A stretch of DNA of 64,000 nt from Pseudoalteromonas piscicida. GTDB lineage: Bacteria > Pseudomonadota > Gammaproteobacteria > Enterobacterales > Alteromonadaceae. Each line of letters starts with the position of its first letter. Within the stretch, counting starts at the first letter, position 1. The translations under genes were made by a program, and so were the position numbers. Below the pieces are notes generated by a model. That model searched no databases and had not been told where the DNA came from. It was given only the letters and a program-made list of their open reading frames with translations. Shown in pieces: positions 50,420-59,522 of the stretch. The stretch spans positions 2,671,501 to 2,735,500 of the forward strand of contig NZ_CP011924.1 in NCBI RefSeq assembly GCF_000238315.3, given 5' to 3'.

Positions 50420-52507
50420 ATGTCGACACCAAATTTGGCCACTTATCCAATCACCGAATTAAAGGGCGTAGGCCCAAAAGCGGCCGAGCGTTTGGCCAAA
50501 CTTGGCATTCAATCGGTGCAAGACATGTTATTTCACCTTCCGCTACGCTACGAAGACCGTGCGCGTACCTATCCTATCTGCGAGCTGCAAGCGCATAGCC
50601 ATGTCAGCATTGAAGCCGAGATTGAACGCAGCGAAATCACGCAAGGCAAACGCCGCATGTTGGTGTGTTATGTTAATGATGGAACGGGGCGGATCGCGCT
50701 GCGCTTTTTCAACTTTAATGCGGCACAAAAAAATGCCATGCAAGCGGGCAAAGTGATCCGCTGTTTTGGTGAGGTTCGCCGTGGTCACTATGGCTTTGAA
50801 ATGGCGCATCCAGAATACAGCATCAAAGAGACGCGCTCTGCACCGAGCGATCCGAGTCTTGCGACGCTTACCCCAGTGTATCCTACCACCGAAGGATTAA
50901 AGCAACTGAGCATTCGGGCAATTGCCGATCAAGCCGTTGAGTTACTGCGCAAATATGATGTACCAGACTATTTACCAGCGCAATATCGGCCATCGCAGCA
51001 AAGCGTAAAAGAGGCGCTGTTATTACTCCACCGTCCACCACAGGAAGTGGATTTAGCGCAATTAGAGCTAGGGCAACATCCCGCGCAAGCACGTTTGGCG
51101 TTTGAAGAGTTATTGGCGCAAAACCTCAGCTTGCTTAAGCTTAGGCAAAAAGGCCAAGCGGTAAAAGCGGTTGCACTAGTGCCCACCAATCCACTTGAAG
51201 CCCAGTTTTTGTCGGCCTTGCCATTTGCCCCCACCAATGCCCAAAGTCGAGTAGTGGCAGAGATCAAAGGTGATTTACAACATCCCTACCCCATGATGCG
51301 ATTGGTGCAAGGGGATGTTGGCTCAGGAAAAACGCTTGTGGCAGCGCTTAGCGCGTTAACGGCTATCGCACAGGGTTACCAAGTAGCACTGATGGCACCC
51401 ACTGAGATCCTATCCGAACAACACGGCATCAACTTCCTTAATTGGTTTGAACCTATGGGTATAGAAACCGTATGGCTGGGTGGTAAAACCAAAGGTAAGG
51501 AACGCACTCATGCGCTTGAGCGTATTGCTTCAGGGCAAGCACAGATGGTGGTCGGCACCCATGCGTTATTCCAAGAGCAAGTACAGTTTTCTAACCTTGC
51601 GCTTATCATCATCGACGAACAACATCGTTTTGGTGTGCATCAGCGCCTAGCGCTAAGAGAAAAGGGAAAGTTTGGCGATTGCTATCCGCATCAGCTGGTG
51701 ATGACTGCAACCCCAATCCCGAGAACCTTGGCAATGACGGCCTATGCAGATCTTGAAACCTCAATTATCGACGAGCTACCACCGGGCAGAACACCAATCA
51801 CAACCGTCGCCGTGCCAGACACCAGACGCAATGAAGTGATCAAAAAAGTACAAAAGGCCTGTGTTGAAGATAAGCGTCAAGTTTACTGGGTATGTACGCT
51901 TATAGATGAGTCGGAGGCGCTACAATGCCAAGCCGCAGAAGACACCGCCAAAGCACTTGCCGAAGCCTTGCCTGAACTTAATATTGCGCTGGTACATGGC
52001 CGTATGAAAGCCCAAGAAAAACAGGCCATCATGGGCGAGTTTAAACAAGGTCATACCCATGTGCTGGTTGCCACAACCGTGATTGAAGTTGGCGTGGATG
52101 TACCCAATGCTAGCCTTATCATCATTGAAAACCCTGAGCGTTTGGGTCTGGCGCAGCTTCACCAATTACGCGGCCGTGTTGGTCGCGGACAAATCGCATC
52201 ACATTGTTTACTGCTTTACCATGCGCCACTGTCGGTCACTGCGCAAAAGCGTTTGGGGGTGCTTAGAGAAAGTAACGACGGATTTGTCATCGCCGAGCGC
52301 GACCTTGAGATCCGCGGCCCGGGTGAAGTGCTTGGTACAAAACAAACTGGATTGGCAGAGCTAAAAATTGCCGATCTTAGCCGTGATAAACATTTATTAC
52401 CGCAAGTGAGAAGCCTCGCTTTTACCGTGCTAAAAAACCACAGCGATATTGTTGACCCGATTATCTGGCGCTGGATGGGTGATAAGAGCGAGCTGGCAAT
52501 GGCGTAA
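50420..52507 (+). CDS. recG: ATP-dependent DNA helicase RecG
   Basis: Branch-migration helicase that reverses stalled replication forks. Of 695 residues: an N-terminal wedge/OB domain (ITELKGVGPKAAERLAKLG, ELQAHSHVSIEAEIE) and helicase motifs I (VQGDVGSGKTLVAA), II (LIIIDEQHRFGVHQR), III (MTATPIPRTLAMTAYAD), V (VATTVIEVGVDVPNA) and VI (HQLRGRVGRG). Length is standard. It starts 28 bases after trmH. Confidence 0.96.
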   Translation: MSTPNLATYPITELKGVGPKAAERLAKLGIQSVQDMLFHLPLRYEDRARTYPICELQAHSHVSIEAEIERSEITQGKRRMLVCYVNDGTGRIALRFFNFNAAQKNAMQAGKVIRCFGEVRRGHYGFEMAHPEYSIKETRSAPSDPSLATLTPVYPTTEGLKQLSIRAIADQAVELLRKYDVPDYLPAQYRPSQQSVKEALLLLHRPPQEVDLAQLELGQHPAQARLAFEELLAQNLSLLKLRQKGQAVKAVALVPTNPLEAQFLSALPFAPTNAQSRVVAEIKGDLQHPYPMMRLVQGDVGSGKTLVAALSALTAIAQGYQVALMAPTEILSEQHGINFLNWFEPMGIETVWLGGKTKGKERTHALERIASGQAQMVVGTHALFQEQVQFSNLALIIIDEQHRFGVHQRLALREKGKFGDCYPHQLVMTATPIPRTLAMTAYADLETSIIDELPPGRTPITTVAVPDTRRNEVIKKVQKACVEDKRQVYWVCTLIDESEALQCQAAEDTAKALAEALPELNIALVHGRMKAQEKQAIMGEFKQGHTHVLVATTVIEVGVDVPNASLIIIENPERLGLAQLHQLRGRVGRGQIASHCLLLYHAPLSVTAQKRLGVLRESNDGFVIAERDLEIRGPGEVLGTKQTGLAELKIADLSRDKHLLPQVRSLAFTVLKNHSDIVDPIIWRWMGDKSELAMA

Positions 52508-52526
52508 GCCTGAAGCGGCAAATGAT

Positions 52527-52665
52527 ATAAAGATCGCGAGATAAACTCGCTCCCACTAGCGCGTTTTGTAGGTCGAGATTTATCTCGACAGCATAAGCTG
52601 AAACGTCGGAGCCGCTTTACGCGGCGAGCAGTAAAAAGATCGCGAGGTGAACTCGCTTCCACACA
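52527..52665. repeat. Dispersed REP-like palindromes after recG
   Basis: The 306-base gap after recG contains GATCGCGAGATAAACTCGCT and GATCGCGAGGTGAACTCGCT, which are inverted versions of the repeat unit at 47758-48029, plus a GTCGAGATTTATCTCGAC palindrome and GCCGCTTTACGCGGCGAG. These are scattered copies of one REP-like family. The rest of the gap shows no gene; it presumably holds the promoter of the 52814 gene. Confidence 0.75.
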
Positions 52666-52813
52666 ATGAGCCAGCCCCCACAAAATGAGTCGGATCTCAC
52701 AAAATAAACTCGTTCTCACAACTCTCTCATACAAAATAACCCATCGCGCTACGCTTGCTTCTTTTATCAAAGCTTGGCTACCATCTCGCTACATCAACTA
52801 AAAAGACTCAAAA

Positions 52814-53476
52814 ATGAATCCTTTACTACGTGCTGTATGCGCCTCCTTTGCCGCTTGCGTGGCATCAATCGCCTCTGCAAAAGCAGTTTTCCCAGATATA
52901 CCTGAGCAGATTAATCCATCTGCCAAATATGTTTTTTACTCTCATGGCTATATCGTTGAAGGTGATAATGAAACGCCTATTCATAAGCGCTGGGGGAAAT
53001 ATGACTTTCCAGCCATCAAACAAGCTTTAAGTGATGATGCCTATACGCTAATTGCTGAGCACCGCCCTAAAGGCGTCGCACCAGAAACGTATACAAAAAC
53101 CTTGGTTAGTAAGGTCCGCAATTTACTGGATGCGGGCGTCAGCGCCAGCAACATTACGCTCGTGGGGTTTTCTCGAGGTGGTGCATTAACGATAATGGCA
53201 AGTGATACATTAAAAAATGATGCTATTCACTACGTGGTACTAGCTGGATGCGCTGGGCTTATCAAAAGTAAAACCGAAATTCAGCTCTACGGCAAGGTGT
53301 TGTCTGTTTACGAAACCTCAGATCAAGTAGGTTCTTGCGATTTTGTGAAAGCCCGCTCAACAAACCTCAAAAGCTTTACAGAGCTTTCTATTTCAACTGG
53401 AAAAGAACACGGCGCTTTCTATCTCCCGAGAGACGAGTGGTTAAAGCCCGTTAAAAGCTGGATTTTAAATCACTAA
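52814..53476 (+). CDS. Exported alpha/beta hydrolase-like protein
   Basis: Signal peptide (ACVASIASAKA), then an alpha/beta hydrolase core of about 195 residues. The nucleophile elbow is GFSRGG (TLVGFSRGGALTIMA), and EHGAFYLP near the C-terminus offers the catalytic His. An early SHGYIVEGDNET probably forms the oxyanion region. The substrate is unknown. It stands alone between recG and the TetR/RND operon. Confidence 0.75.
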   Translation: MNPLLRAVCASFAACVASIASAKAVFPDIPEQINPSAKYVFYSHGYIVEGDNETPIHKRWGKYDFPAIKQALSDDAYTLIAEHRPKGVAPETYTKTLVSKVRNLLDAGVSASNITLVGFSRGGALTIMASDTLKNDAIHYVVLAGCAGLIKSKTEIQLYGKVLSVYETSDQVGSCDFVKARSTNLKSFTELSISTGKEHGAFYLPRDEWLKPVKSWILNH

Positions 53477-53610
53477 ACAATTAGCGTGGCGTTCTGTCAA
53501 AGAAACGCCGTACAGCGCCTTCATTCCACTCCCTTCGATATCTTTAAATCGCACTTTCAAGCAAACAAAACTCTGTTTACTTATTGCACTTTTAAAAATG
53601 CTCTCTATAA

Positions 53611-53647
53611 TTGAACCTTATTCGAATGACATTCGAATAAGGTTCAA
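53611..53647. promoter_or_regulatory. Perfect 37-bp palindrome, likely TetR operator
   Basis: Two 18-base arms (TTGAACCTTATTCGAATG and its exact reverse complement) surround a central A at 53629. It ends 16 bases before the TetR start codon, so it covers the promoter or leader. Such long palindromes are typical operators for TetR dimers and imply autoregulation of the TetR-RND operon. A direct hairpin role in the mRNA leader is an alternative. Confidence 0.82.
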
Positions 53648-53663
53648 GCTCTAAGGAGAAACG

Positions 53664-54389
53664 ATGGCACCGGCACCTAAATATGATAAAGAAACCCAGC
53701 AACGCATGATTTTAAACGCTGCGGAACAATGCATTAATGAGTCTTCAGTCACTGACTTTACGATGGCAAAAGTCTCTTTGCTTGCAGGATTGTCTATGGG
53801 CTCAATCTATAAGTTTGTGCAGACTAAAGAAGACCTAGTAATGGCGCTGGCCTATGAGTCTTTTACCCATACATCCAGTGTTTTTAGGCAAGTATTGTCG
53901 TTACCACTTAGCACGCCAGAACGCATGCTCGCGGTGTGTCTTATCTCGCCACAAAAGCTAAAACGTTTCTCTTTTGATTATGAATTACAGTCCTACTCTA
54001 CCAATGAGGCGGTGATAAAAAGGGCTTCTGAGTTTTGGACCAATAAAATTATCGAATCCTGTGGTGGCTGTGAAAACGTCTTTAAACAAGCGCTGATTGA
54101 TGGCATTGAAGCAGGTGAGTTGCAAGCTACACCAGATCTACACGACATGATAGAAGAAATTATCATCACCGGATGGGCGCTTACCGTAGGATATGAGCAA
54201 GTACTGCGCTTGCAACAAACTAAGCAAATTGTTGAGGGCACGGCTTCATTGCTCGCACCACTTGAGCTTAATGACCCTGTTATTCGCAGTACCGTGCGAT
54301 TACTTAACAGCTATCCATGGCAACAGCCTATCACTCAAGATTCACTGGTACGCATAGAGAAAGAATTGCAAGCGCTCGAGCTTCGTTAA
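53664..54389 (+). CDS. TetR family regulator of the RND operon
   Basis: Regulator of 241 residues with an N-terminal HTH (SSVTDFTMAKVSLLAGLSMGSIYKFVQTKEDL) and a helical ligand domain (KRFSFDYELQSYSTN). It is followed 15 bases later by the adaptor gene and then the pump, so it is most likely their local repressor, acting at the 37-bp palindrome just upstream. The ligand is unknown. Confidence 0.9.
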   Translation: MAPAPKYDKETQQRMILNAAEQCINESSVTDFTMAKVSLLAGLSMGSIYKFVQTKEDLVMALAYESFTHTSSVFRQVLSLPLSTPERMLAVCLISPQKLKRFSFDYELQSYSTNEAVIKRASEFWTNKIIESCGGCENVFKQALIDGIEAGELQATPDLHDMIEEIIITGWALTVGYEQVLRLQQTKQIVEGTASLLAPLELNDPVIRSTVRLLNSYPWQQPITQDSLVRIEKELQALELR

Positions 54390-54404
54390 CTTAAGGAAAT
54401 CACA

Positions 54405-55505
54405 ATGAATATCAAACGTTGGCTTATGGCCGTTGTCATCATTCTCATCGTTATTACCAGCCTTGGTTTTGTGAAGTTTACACAAATCCAAGCGGCGATC
54501 GCCTTTGGGGAATCTTTCCCAGATCCCTCCGCTTCGGTAAAAAGCACGTATGTATCAACCACTGAGCATATTAAATCGGTTAAGGTTGTAGGTCAGCTCC
54601 ATGCCAAGCGCACCGTCACCATTAGTAACGAGTATCCAGGTCTTATCACTTACGTCGGTTTTAAACCCGGTGAACAAGTGGAAGCGAACCAAATATTGTT
54701 GCGCTTAGATAGCAGCATTGATGAGGCAAATCTATTAGCGGCTAAAGCGCGAGTAAAGCTTGCTAAATCAACCTATCAACGGGTTGCCAAATTACTAGAA
54801 CAAAAGCGGATCAGCCCAGATGAGGTGGACAAAGCCGAAGCCGAGGTGGCAATAAATCAGGCAGACGTAAAACGACTAACCACATTAATCGAGAAAAAAA
54901 CCATTCGTGCCCCTTACCCGGGTCAAGCGGGGTTAGATCAATATCAGGTTGGTCAATTACTTGATGCCAATAGCGAAATCACGTTTTTAGTTGGGTTAGA
55001 TGAGAGCATTTGGGTGGATTTCAAAATGCCACAAACCTTACCACAACCTAACATAGGCGAAGACGTTAGCGTAGCAATTTCTAATGCCAGCGGCCAAGTG
55101 CCTGCTCGCGTATCAGCCAAAATGCCAATGGTCGATGTCGCATCGCGTCAACAAAGTTATCGTGCTGAGCTACAAAACAGCAATGGCACACTCAGCCATA
55201 ATCAAATGGTGCTAGTCAATGTACCAACCGAGGTCGTGAGCGCCGCAGTAGTGCCAACCAATGCAATTACGCGCAATCACTTTGGCGAGTTTGTTTATGT
55301 ACTTGAAAAGGACGACAGCCAAAATTGGCGGGCAAAACCGGTAAAAATCACATTAGGCGATAAGGTCAACGATCAGCAACTTGTACTATCTGGCCTGCGT
55401 GGTGGTGAATTTATTGCTGCTGAAGGGGCATTCAAGCTACAAGAAAACTTACTGGTTTATACCGATCAGGTTGCTGCTGTTGATGGCAATAACGGAGGCC
55501 AGTAA
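54405..55505 (+). CDS. RND efflux periplasmic adaptor
   Basis: Membrane fusion protein of 366 residues. An N-terminal hydrophobic segment (LMAVVIILIVITSLGFVKF) anchors it; lipoyl, helical hairpin (ARVKLAKSTYQRVAKLLEQKRISPDEVDKAEAEV written in part) and barrel domains follow. The second lipoyl half starts near TIRAPYPGQAGL. Its stop codon overlaps the pump start by one base. This pump differs clearly from the one at 1311-5468. Confidence 0.9.
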   Translation: MNIKRWLMAVVIILIVITSLGFVKFTQIQAAIAFGESFPDPSASVKSTYVSTTEHIKSVKVVGQLHAKRTVTISNEYPGLITYVGFKPGEQVEANQILLRLDSSIDEANLLAAKARVKLAKSTYQRVAKLLEQKRISPDEVDKAEAEVAINQADVKRLTTLIEKKTIRAPYPGQAGLDQYQVGQLLDANSEITFLVGLDESIWVDFKMPQTLPQPNIGEDVSVAISNASGQVPARVSAKMPMVDVASRQQSYRAELQNSNGTLSHNQMVLVNVPTEVVSAAVVPTNAITRNHFGEFVYVLEKDDSQNWRAKPVKITLGDKVNDQQLVLSGLRGGEFIAAEGAFKLQENLLVYTDQVAAVDGNNGGQ

Positions 55506-58500
55506 TGAGCGCATTACACGAAAATAAGCCGTCTATCATGGATATTTTTGTTAACCGGCCGGTACTGGCGATCGTGGTGTCATTGCTTATTGTGCTAGCG
55601 GGCTTTAATGCCGCCCGAGATATATCGGTGCAGCAATATCCAAAGATAGAAAGTGCCTCACTGGTGATCAACACCGTCTATACGGGCGCAGCCGCAGACG
55701 TCGTTAAAGGCTATGTTACCGAACCTATCGAGCGAGTCGCTTCTACTGTTCCGGGTGTCGACTATGTAGACTCAATAACTACCTCGGGACTTAGCAAAGT
55801 CACCGCTTGGCTTGAACTTAATCACAGTACCACCGACGCCTTGGCTGAGCTGACTACCCGTTTAAACCAGATTAAGTTTGAGTTACCCAGCGGAGCAGAA
55901 GATCCAGCCATTCAAATCGTACGTGCCGATAGCCCGTATGCAGTATTCTATCTCGATGTAGAATCTCAAGGTCTGCCACGTAATAACGTGAGCGATTATT
56001 TGATCCGTAATGTTGTCCCTTCTATGTCTGATATTCCCGGTGTACAAAAAGTGACACTGGAAGGTGGCCGCGATCCAGCAATGCGAATTTGGCTTGATAC
56101 CGAAAAACTCGCTATCTATGGCGTAAGTGCTAGCGATGTATTTGCCGCGCTACAAGCAAACAACACCATTGCCACCTTAGGTTACAGTGAAAATAACAGA
56201 CAACGCATCGACTTGATGGCCAATACCTCGTTAAAAACGGTAGCTGATTTTAACAACCTAGTGGTAAAAGAAATCGATGGCACGCAACTCAAGCTTGGTA
56301 ACATCGCCACGGTAGAACTCGGTGAGGCCGAAGGCATGGTAACCGCACGCCTTGATGACCACGATACGGTATTCTTAGCGGTGTGGGCATTACCGGGTGC
56401 CAATGAAATCGATATTGGTGATGCCCTGTATAAAAAGATTGATGAGATTAATACCATCTTACCCGACGGCATGCATTTAAGAATTGGCTACGATGGCACG
56501 CTTTATATGCGTGATTCCATAAAAGAAATCTTCACCACACTTGGGGAAACCGTCCTACTCGTGGGAATTGTTGTACTCGCCATGATGGGCTCGTTTAGAA
56601 CCGCTATGGTGCCGCTGGTGACCATTCCTATCTCGATTTTAGGCGCAATCGCGGTGATCTCAGCAATGGGCTTTTCACTCAACTTACTGACTATTTTGGC
56701 TATTGTGCTTTCTGTTGGTTTGGTAGTAGACGATGCAATCGTGGTGGTTGAAAACGTTGCGCGTCATATGCGCGAAGGCAAACCCAGATTACAAGCAGCG
56801 CTTATCAGTTCACGTCAATTACTCGTACCAATAATTGCCATGACGCTGACCCTTGCTGCGGTCTACGCGCCAATCGGATTTTTAACAGGTTTAACGGGAT
56901 TCTTATTCAGAGAGTTCGCGTTCACCTTAGCCATTGCGGTATTAATCTCTGGACTGGTTGCTATTACCTTGTCGCCCATCATGAGTGCTTACGTTAACCC
57001 TGAAGGCGGTAAAGAAGGTAAATTAACGCAAAAGGTCAATGGCTATTTTGATCGATTACAAGCGTTCTACTTTCGTGCGCTCGATACCTTGTTTAAGTGG
57101 CGTCCACAGGTCTTTTTTGTCGCTATCGTGTTCTCTTTATTGTCGGTGCCGTTTTACCTGTTATCACAAAAAGAGTTAGCCCCCATCGAAGATCAAAGCA
57201 GTATTCAAGTCGTAGTGGAAGCACCACCTGAATCTTCTCAAGCTTATACTTCAGCGAAAATGAATGACACTGCCGAGGTCATGAACGCCACTGAAGGCGC
57301 TGAGTTTACTTGGCAGATTATTACGGCGGCAGCGGGTTTTGGTGGTGTAGAGCTTGCACCATTTGATGAGCGAGAAAACTCAGTACACGACTTACTATAC
57401 GACCTATACGGTCGGTTAGGCAGCGTGACCGGGCTAAGTTTATTCCCTATTCTGCCAGCATCGCTTCCTACCGCAGGACAGTTTGACGTTGAGGTAGTAT
57501 TCCGTGCCAGTGACGACCCAACCGCGATGAAGCAGTACGCTGATGAGATTATTCAACGGGCAACCGCCAGTGGCAGCTTTATGTTCGTCAATACCGACCT
57601 AAAAATCGACTTGCCGCAAGCCGAGCTTGAAATCGACCGAGAGCTGGTTGCTGACTTAGGTCTCAGCTTATCGTCGGTAAACGAGCAACTTAGTATTTAT
57701 ATGTCGAATAATTTTGCCAACTACTTCAACAAAGAAGGCAAAGCCTACCGCGTCATTCCCATTGTAGGCGATGGCGAAAGGTACAATCCTGAGAACATTC
57801 TTAATATGCAAGTAAGAACGGATGCTGGCGATCTTATTCCGATTTCAGCATTTGCTACTTTGCGCACCTTTACAAGCCCTAGAGTGCTTGGCTCATTCAA
57901 TCAGCAAAACTCGTTTAGAATATTGGCAGGCACACTACCGCACATTACCAAAGAACAAGCGCTCACACAGGTTGAAGAAATTGCGGCAGATATCTTACCT
58001 AGTCATTACTCCATTGACTACGCAGGTGAATCAAGACAGTTAAGAAAAGAAGGCAACACCATGGTTGGCGTACTTTTATTTGCCATGATAGTGGTGTTTT
58101 TCTTACTGACGATCCAGTTCAACAGCTTTAGAGATCCGCTCGTGGTACTACTCGGCTGCGCACCACTGGCACTCGCAGGCGCATTGATGCTGCCATTTTT
58201 ATCACTCACGACAGTCAACATTTACAGCCAAATCGGCCTAATCACGCTTATTGGTTTAATAGCCAAAAATGGCATCTTGATTGTTGAATTTGCGAACCAT
58301 TTACAGCTTGAAGGTAAATCGAAATTTGAGGCGGTAAAAGGGGCAGCGGCCACACGTCTAAGACCTATACTGATGACTACAGGCGCAACCGTGCTTGGTC
58401 ACTTCCCGTTGGTATTGGTAACCGGCGCAGGCGCAGAAGCGCGCAATAGCATAGGTATTATCTTAGTCGCAGGCATGCTCATTGGTACTTTCTTCACTTT

Positions 58501-58612
58501 GGTTGTCTTACCGCTGCTTTATGAAAAGCTAGCCAGCGATCACCGTGGCGAAGCCGAAACCATTGAAACCTACCCTGAAGCGCAGTTGGTAGGCAAAGTA
58601 AGTATGATGTGA
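55505..58612 (+). CDS. RND efflux pump inner-membrane permease
   Basis: HAE1-type RND exporter of 1035 residues with two repeated blocks of membrane segments and periplasmic loops. Proton-relay aspartates are at residues 409-410 (GLVVDDAIVVVENV), followed by the usual RHMREG loop. The second half contains GLIAKNGILIVEFANHL, matching the other pump. The gene overlaps the adaptor and ends in a strong terminator. No channel gene is present. The drug range cannot be told from sequence. Confidence 0.93.
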   Translation: MSALHENKPSIMDIFVNRPVLAIVVSLLIVLAGFNAARDISVQQYPKIESASLVINTVYTGAAADVVKGYVTEPIERVASTVPGVDYVDSITTSGLSKVTAWLELNHSTTDALAELTTRLNQIKFELPSGAEDPAIQIVRADSPYAVFYLDVESQGLPRNNVSDYLIRNVVPSMSDIPGVQKVTLEGGRDPAMRIWLDTEKLAIYGVSASDVFAALQANNTIATLGYSENNRQRIDLMANTSLKTVADFNNLVVKEIDGTQLKLGNIATVELGEAEGMVTARLDDHDTVFLAVWALPGANEIDIGDALYKKIDEINTILPDGMHLRIGYDGTLYMRDSIKEIFTTLGETVLLVGIVVLAMMGSFRTAMVPLVTIPISILGAIAVISAMGFSLNLLTILAIVLSVGLVVDDAIVVVENVARHMREGKPRLQAALISSRQLLVPIIAMTLTLAAVYAPIGFLTGLTGFLFREFAFTLAIAVLISGLVAITLSPIMSAYVNPEGGKEGKLTQKVNGYFDRLQAFYFRALDTLFKWRPQVFFVAIVFSLLSVPFYLLSQKELAPIEDQSSIQVVVEAPPESSQAYTSAKMNDTAEVMNATEGAEFTWQIITAAAGFGGVELAPFDERENSVHDLLYDLYGRLGSVTGLSLFPILPASLPTAGQFDVEVVFRASDDPTAMKQYADEIIQRATASGSFMFVNTDLKIDLPQAELEIDRELVADLGLSLSSVNEQLSIYMSNNFANYFNKEGKAYRVIPIVGDGERYNPENILNMQVRTDAGDLIPISAFATLRTFTSPRVLGSFNQQNSFRILAGTLPHITKEQALTQVEEIAADILPSHYSIDYAGESRQLRKEGNTMVGVLLFAMIVVFFLLTIQFNSFRDPLVVLLGCAPLALAGALMLPFLSLTTVNIYSQIGLITLIGLIAKNGILIVEFANHLQLEGKSKFEAVKGAAATRLRPILMTTGATVLGHFPLVLVTGAGAEARNSIGIILVAGMLIGTFFTLVVLPLLYEKLASDHRGEAETIETYPEAQLVGKVSMM

Positions 58613-58628
58613 TAACTGACCAACAACC

Positions 58629-58663
58629 AAAAGGACACTAAGTGCCATACTTAGTGTCCTTTT
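58629..58663 (+). terminator. Terminator of the TetR-RND operon
   Basis: A 14-bp perfect stem AAAAGGACACTAAG/CTTAGTGTCCTTTT with a 7-base loop, extended by a fifth T, 16 bases after the pump stop codon. A strong factor-independent terminator. Confidence 0.94.
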
Positions 58664-59061
58664 TGATTGGTAAAACCTTTCTTTTGATAAGCCGGAATTT
58701 ATTCCAATCTATAGCCGCTTTTGAGCGTGATTTGGGCTGTGAACAGACAATAAAGTTTGCCCGTTAGCGGCTTTTAAAACAATAGAGTTTGTCCTTACGT
58801 TTTTATACATCCCCGTATAGCAACTATTATTCTGTGTGAGCAAACCATAGAATCATAGTTGCAAATTACACATTGTTTTTTCCAGTTCACGTAACACAAT
58901 GAATGGCCAATTTGGTGCACTATACACAGTTGTACTGGGGTTTTCGGGTAAACCGCCAAGGAGCTGAACGATGAATTTGTCTCATATTAGCATTCAACAT
59001 TCCCTTTCAACGAGTAAAGAAAGCCATTTACACAAATAGTTGAACACTACCCTTCGGTGTA
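58664..59061. other. Non-coding stretch at start of accessory island
   Basis: About 400 bases without a recognisable gene between the RND terminator and the module ending at 59062. The only thing seen is a 22-codon frame at 58971-59039. No tRNA, repeat or attachment core was recognised. Confidence 0.5.
58971..59039 (+). CDS. Possible 22-residue small ORF
   Basis: ATG 58971 is preceded by AAGGAG eight bases upstream, one of the best ribosome binding sites in the window, and opens a 22-codon frame rich in Ser and His (ending SKESHLHK). It could be a leader peptide, a real microprotein or the start of a lost gene. No relatives known to me. Confidence 0.3.
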   Translation: MNLSHISIQHSLSTSKESHLHK

Positions 59062-59508
59062 CTATTTCACACAACTTTTAGACTGACGGGATGCTTGCAG
59101 AACGGCCTGCGGTATATCAGAGGCCATTCTTTTGTCTCGCTTGCGTTGCTGATAGTCTCTGAACGTATTGCTTTGTAATCCCATTAAGTCGCGAAACAGT
59201 TTTGTTGAGCCTTTACTACCTCCAGCAATCAATAGCCCGGTCATAACAAAACCAAATGGATGAGTACTAGGGGCATTTCGGATGGCCTGTAACAGGTCGA
59301 TATCACAATAGTAAGTGGTGACGATTGACAGCACTGAGGCAATGAGTGGTTTGATGGTAAGCAGGTTGTCTGGTTTATCTTCCACCATGCCGATAAAAAG
59401 CGGGGACTCAAATAGTAATGCGAGCACTCTCTCCACCAACATAGATAGAATGATCACTATCATTAAACAACTGAAAATGAGGTCCCAGTTAATAGTTATC
59501 GAAGTCAT
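59062..59508 (-). CDS. Small membrane protein of accessory module, 148 aa
   Basis: Three hydrophobic segments (about 11-33, 54-76, 85-105) and a basic C-terminal tail (YQQRKRDKRMASD). The size and layout are holin-like, but no family is recognised. Last gene of a three-gene unit after the lipoprotein and thermolysin-like genes, 14 bases downstream of the latter. Confidence 0.65.
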   Translation of the reverse strand: MTSITINWDLIFSCLMIVIILSMLVERVLALLFESPLFIGMVEDKPDNLLTIKPLIASVLSIVTTYYCDIDLLQAIRNAPSTHPFGFVMTGLLIAGGSKGSTKLFRDLMGLQSNTFRDYQQRKRDKRMASDIPQAVLQASRQSKSCVK

Positions 59509-59522
59509 AGCATTGTCTCAAT

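Noticed and set aside
52216..52770. 184-codon antisense frame at the recG end
   Set aside because: Mostly opposite recG helicase motifs and REP-like repeats; no start signals.
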